Of a DNA stretch of 7,364 nt, positions 5,240 through 7,364 are shown one piece after another (position 1 is the first letter of the stretch; every line of letters starts with the position of its first letter). The notes beneath the pieces were generated by a model that saw only the letters and a list, made by a program, of their open reading frames with translations, was not told the origin of the DNA and ran no database searches. Source of the stretch: Saprospirales bacterium (GTDB lineage: Bacteria; Bacteroidota; Bacteroidia; Chitinophagales; Saprospiraceae); NCBI GenBank assembly GCA_003559985.1, contig PWJP01000051.1, positions 1-7,364 of the forward strand, written 5' to 3'. Position numbers and translations under genes: made by a program.

Positions 5240-6544
5240 ATGAGCAGACAGAGAAAAATTCAGGGAGAATTGAGGCTGAAAGCCGACCGGAAAAGGGGGC
5301 CTGGCATAGAGGCCGTCAGAGAGGTTAAATTGCCGGAAATTGCCACGGAATACCTTCCCGGAGGCAGTCCTGTTCACTACATCAGAACGCCTTCCGCACC
5401 AGTGGTTCAACTGGAAATAGTGGTGGATGCGGGCAGACTGAAAGAGCGTGTTCCACTGGTGTCCAGAGCCTCCGCAGCCCTTTTGAAGGACGGAACACTC
5501 CGGTTTTCCAGGGAAGAAATTTCCTCCATTGCAGACAGAACCGGGGGCACCATAAATATCCAGGCAGGTCTTGAATATGCATCCATACAAATGTACTGTC
5601 TCGAGGAACAGGTGGATGTATTGCTGGACCTGGCGCGCGATATGTTGCTTTTTCCACTCTACCAGCCTGAAGACCTTCGGAAATATGTTCGCAAACGAAA
5701 GAGCAGGTTGAAACGGGATCTGACTGTCAATGAGGTGCTCGGATACCGGAAACTCACCGAGATGATCTTCGGACCTGAACATCCCTACGGATATAACAGT
5801 ACAGCCGAACTTTACGATGCGCTGGAGGATACTCAACTTTCCCATTTTCACAGAGAGCACTACCGGACCGGAAATATGCAGGTCTTTCTCTGTTGCAGAA
5901 ATCCCGGGCATATCCTCAGGAAACTGGAGGGCATTTGGTCGGGTCTCGAAGGTGGAAGATCGGAGGACCGGCAATTTCATCTCCAGCCATCCCACGCCAC
6001 TTTTGCTGAAGTGGGTGCTGTAAAAAAGAGCCAGGCATCCATAAAAATGGGCCTCGGTCTGTTTCCCCGGAAACACCCGGATTTTGCCGGGATATATTTC
6101 CTGAATACCCTGCTGGGAGGGTTTTTCGGTTCGAGATTAATTCACCTGATTCGGGAGTCGGAGGGACTGGCCTACAGTGTATTTTCCTCGGTTGAAACAT
6201 TCAGGACCTCCGGATTTTTTGTGGTGGGCTGTGAGACCAGTTCTTACCGTGCAACCAGGGTTATCGACCTTGTTTTGAGTGAATTGCAGCGATTGAGGAC
6301 TGAACAGGTTACAGAGGATGAGATACTATTAGTCAAAAACTATCTTTTCGGTCTCTTTACCTCCATGCTTGACGGGCCACTCAACACCATGGAATTGTTG
6401 AAAGGGCTCATCACAGAGGGGGCCGGAGTTCCCTCATTTTACAGGATGATGGACGAATTCAGGGAGATGGATGCCGGTCGGATTTCTGCACTTGCACAGC
6501 AGAACTTCAAGGTGGAGGAGATGAAGACAGTACTCGTGCGATGA
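5240..6544 (+). CDS. M16 (insulinase/pitrilysin-like) family protein lacking the zinc site
   Basis: This 434-residue protein has the two-lobed layout and length of an M16B peptidase subunit. Lobe one (about 35-220) carries VVDAGRLKERVPLVSR and the conserved HPYG (181-184). Lobe two (about 255-434) carries FLNTLLGGFFGSRLIHLIRESEGLAYSV, which matches the family's SRL...LREKxGLAYSV signature and supplies its Arg and Tyr. At the place of the zinc-binding HxxEH it reads Arg76-Ala-Ser-Ala-Ala80 before LLKDGT, so both His and the Glu are gone. By analogy with M16 pairs such as mitochondrial processing peptidase, it would be the non-catalytic partner that helps hold peptide substrates. No catalytic partner lies next to it in this window. 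There is no signal peptide, and the first 30 residues are basic, so it is probably cytoplasmic. The ATG at 5240 follows an in-frame GTG at 5237; I chose the ATG. It is divergent from the cyclophilin operon. Confidence 0.88.
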   Translation: MSRQRKIQGELRLKADRKRGPGIEAVREVKLPEIATEYLPGGSPVHYIRTPSAPVVQLEIVVDAGRLKERVPLVSRASAALLKDGTLRFSREEISSIADRTGGTINIQAGLEYASIQMYCLEEQVDVLLDLARDMLLFPLYQPEDLRKYVRKRKSRLKRDLTVNEVLGYRKLTEMIFGPEHPYGYNSTAELYDALEDTQLSHFHREHYRTGNMQVFLCCRNPGHILRKLEGIWSGLEGGRSEDRQFHLQPSHATFAEVGAVKKSQASIKMGLGLFPRKHPDFAGIYFLNTLLGGFFGSRLIHLIRESEGLAYSVFSSVETFRTSGFFVVGCETSSYRATRVIDLVLSELQRLRTEQVTEDEILLVKNYLFGLFTSMLDGPLNTMELLKGLITEGAGVPSFYRMMDEFREMDAGRISALAQQNFKVEEMKTVLVR

Positions 6545-6595
6545 GGTAGTCAGAAAAAAATTATGCCTTCATAGATACGGCGTACTTGTTATTAT

Positions 6596-6612
6596 AGCTA
6601 ACTTAGCTTTTT
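6596..6612 (+). terminator. Possible terminator after the M16-like gene
   Basis: AGCTA (6596-6600) pairs with TAGCT (6604-6608) around a 3-nt loop, followed directly by TTTT. It lies 52 nt after the M16 stop, in the right orientation. The stem is short and A/T-rich, so termination would be weak. Confidence 0.4.
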
Positions 6613-6779
6613 AATTGTCCATGACATCCGGCTCAAGTTATCAAAGGATTAAATTTCCGGAGTGGTTAAAGCCGCTCGAAATGCGTGAAAAGGGTTGGTT
6701 CAATAGCAATCTAAAATTTTTAATAAGGGTGATCTCTGGACAATTGGCATAGATTATAGCGGCGCAAAAGGATAAGAGA

Positions 6780-6810
6780 TTTGTTGAACTCCCCAATCAG
6801 TTTATCTATC
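6780..6810 (+). promoter_or_regulatory. Possible mreB promoter
   Basis: TTTG at 6780-6783 is followed after 19 nt by TATCTATC (6803-6810), a partial match to TAnnTTTG at the right spacing. It predicts a start near 6817 and a leader of nearly 90 nt. The -7 box has two mismatches, so this is only a candidate. Confidence 0.3.
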
Positions 6811-6905
6811 GATAATCGACAGAAAGACCGTAGAATGTTGAAAAGGAGTTGAGACAGACGCTGGCCATATTGCCGGCCTGGAGATTATCGCAAACTATAA
6901 GGCGA

Positions 6906-7364
6906 ATGAAATTATTTAGTTTTTTCAGACAGGAGTTGGCCATCGATCTCGGTACGGCCAATACACTCATCATCCAGGATGGTGAAATAGTAGTAGATGA
7001 ACCTTCAATCGTAGCTATTAACAGGAAGACCGGAGAAACCATTGCAGTGGGTCACAAGGCCATGCAAATGCACGAGAAAACCCACGAGGAAATAAAGACT
7101 GTCAGACCCTTGAAAGATGGTGTCATTGCTGATTTTCAGGCAGCCGAGAGTATGATTGAGGGCATGATCAATATGATAGGTGGAAGAAGACGCTTTTTCT
7201 CTCATCTTAAAATGGTCATTTGTATCCCCTCAGGCATAACTGAAGTGGAAAAAAGAGCAGTTTTTGATTCTGCAGACCACGTGGACAGCAAGGAAACTTA
7301 CCTCATCCACGAACCCATGGCAGCTGCACTGGGTATTGGCCTGGATGTGGAAGAACCTGTGGGA
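6906..7364 (+). CDS. mreB: Rod-shape-determining protein MreB, N-terminal part (3' end outside window)
   Basis: The frame is open from the ATG at 6906 to the right edge, giving 153 of the roughly 340 residues usual for MreB. MreB is the bacterial actin homologue: it forms membrane-associated ATP-dependent filaments that guide lateral wall synthesis by the elongasome (MreC, MreD, PBP2, RodA). The actin-fold phosphate-1 loop is AIDLGTANTLI (residues 12-22, with Asp14, Gly16, Thr17 and Asn19). EPSIVAI (32-38), RPLKDGVIADF (67-77), CIPSGITEVEKRAV (106-119) and HEPMAAALGIGL (135-146) are all MreB signatures and separate it from DnaK or FtsA. The short hydrophobic and basic N-terminus MKLFSFFRQE may help membrane contact. 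An AAGG at 6899-6902 is a weak ribosome binding site with tight spacing. mreC and the rest of the mre cluster would be expected to follow outside the window. Confidence 0.97.
   Translation, partial: MKLFSFFRQELAIDLGTANTLIIQDGEIVVDEPSIVAINRKTGETIAVGHKAMQMHEKTHEEIKTVRPLKDGVIADFQAAESMIEGMINMIGGRRRFFSHLKMVICIPSGITEVEKRAVFDSADHVDSKETYLIHEPMAAALGIGLDVEEPVG

Larger units (their letters stand above)
6545..6905. other. 361-nt gene-free region upstream of mreB
   Basis: I find no supported gene here on either strand. A minus-strand frame over 6806-7042 runs antisense into mreB and has no protein-like features. The region holds a weak terminator near its left end, a tRNA-like fragment (6657-6710) that does not fold as a full tRNA, and a possible mreB promoter (6780-6810). 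The rest is A/T-rich with no visible repeat or riboswitch. Confidence 0.6.

Noticed and set aside
5186..6076. 296-residue minus-strand reading frame
   Set aside because: It is antisense to the M16 gene, whose frame has clear family signatures; the antisense product is Cys/His rich without recognisable motifs.
6806..7042. 78-residue minus-strand reading frame overlapping the mreB start
   Set aside because: It is antisense to a clear MreB N-terminus and has no independent support.

Overview
The window looks like chromosomal DNA of a member of the Bacteroidota, probably in the Cytophagales/Flavobacteriia range. The evidence is indirect. Start codons lack good Shine-Dalgarno sequences and sit behind A/T-rich leaders. 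Several genes are preceded by boxes matching the Bacteroidota -7 consensus TAnnTTTG. The two cyclophilins carry the long insertion before the C-terminal LDxxYTVFG motif that I associate with this phylum. I see no insertion sequence, CRISPR array, phage gene or intact RNA gene.

Layout, left to right. A plus-strand gene enters from the left edge (to 983); it is the C-terminal part of a secreted-type alpha/beta-hydrolase lipase with a beta-rich C-terminal domain. It converges on a block of five minus-strand genes (4971 down to 1064). In transcription order these are a small conserved protein of unknown function, a lipoprotein cyclophilin, a second lipoprotein cyclophilin carrying a PKD domain, a FIH-like cupin/JmjC 2-oxoglutarate oxygenase, and a ten-helix EamA/DMT transporter. 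The first three are tightly spaced (2 and 45 nt gaps) and look like one operon. The last two each have a possible promoter of their own. A divergent intergenic region (4972-5239) separates this block from a plus-strand M16 (insulinase-like) protein whose zinc site is lost. After a 361-nt gene-free stretch, mreB begins at 6906 and runs off the right edge.

The two cyclophilins probably act together as membrane-anchored proline isomerases on the periplasmic side, assisting folding of exported proteins. mreB marks the start of a probable cell-shape (mre) cluster beyond the window. Nothing in the sequence links the oxygenase, the transporter or the M16 protein to these functions beyond proximity.

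I do not see a convincing new multi-gene system. The points most worth a second look are the orphan catalytically dead M16 protein, the bacterial FIH-like oxygenase, the small unknown protein coupled to the cyclophilin pair, and the palindromic promoter region of that operon.
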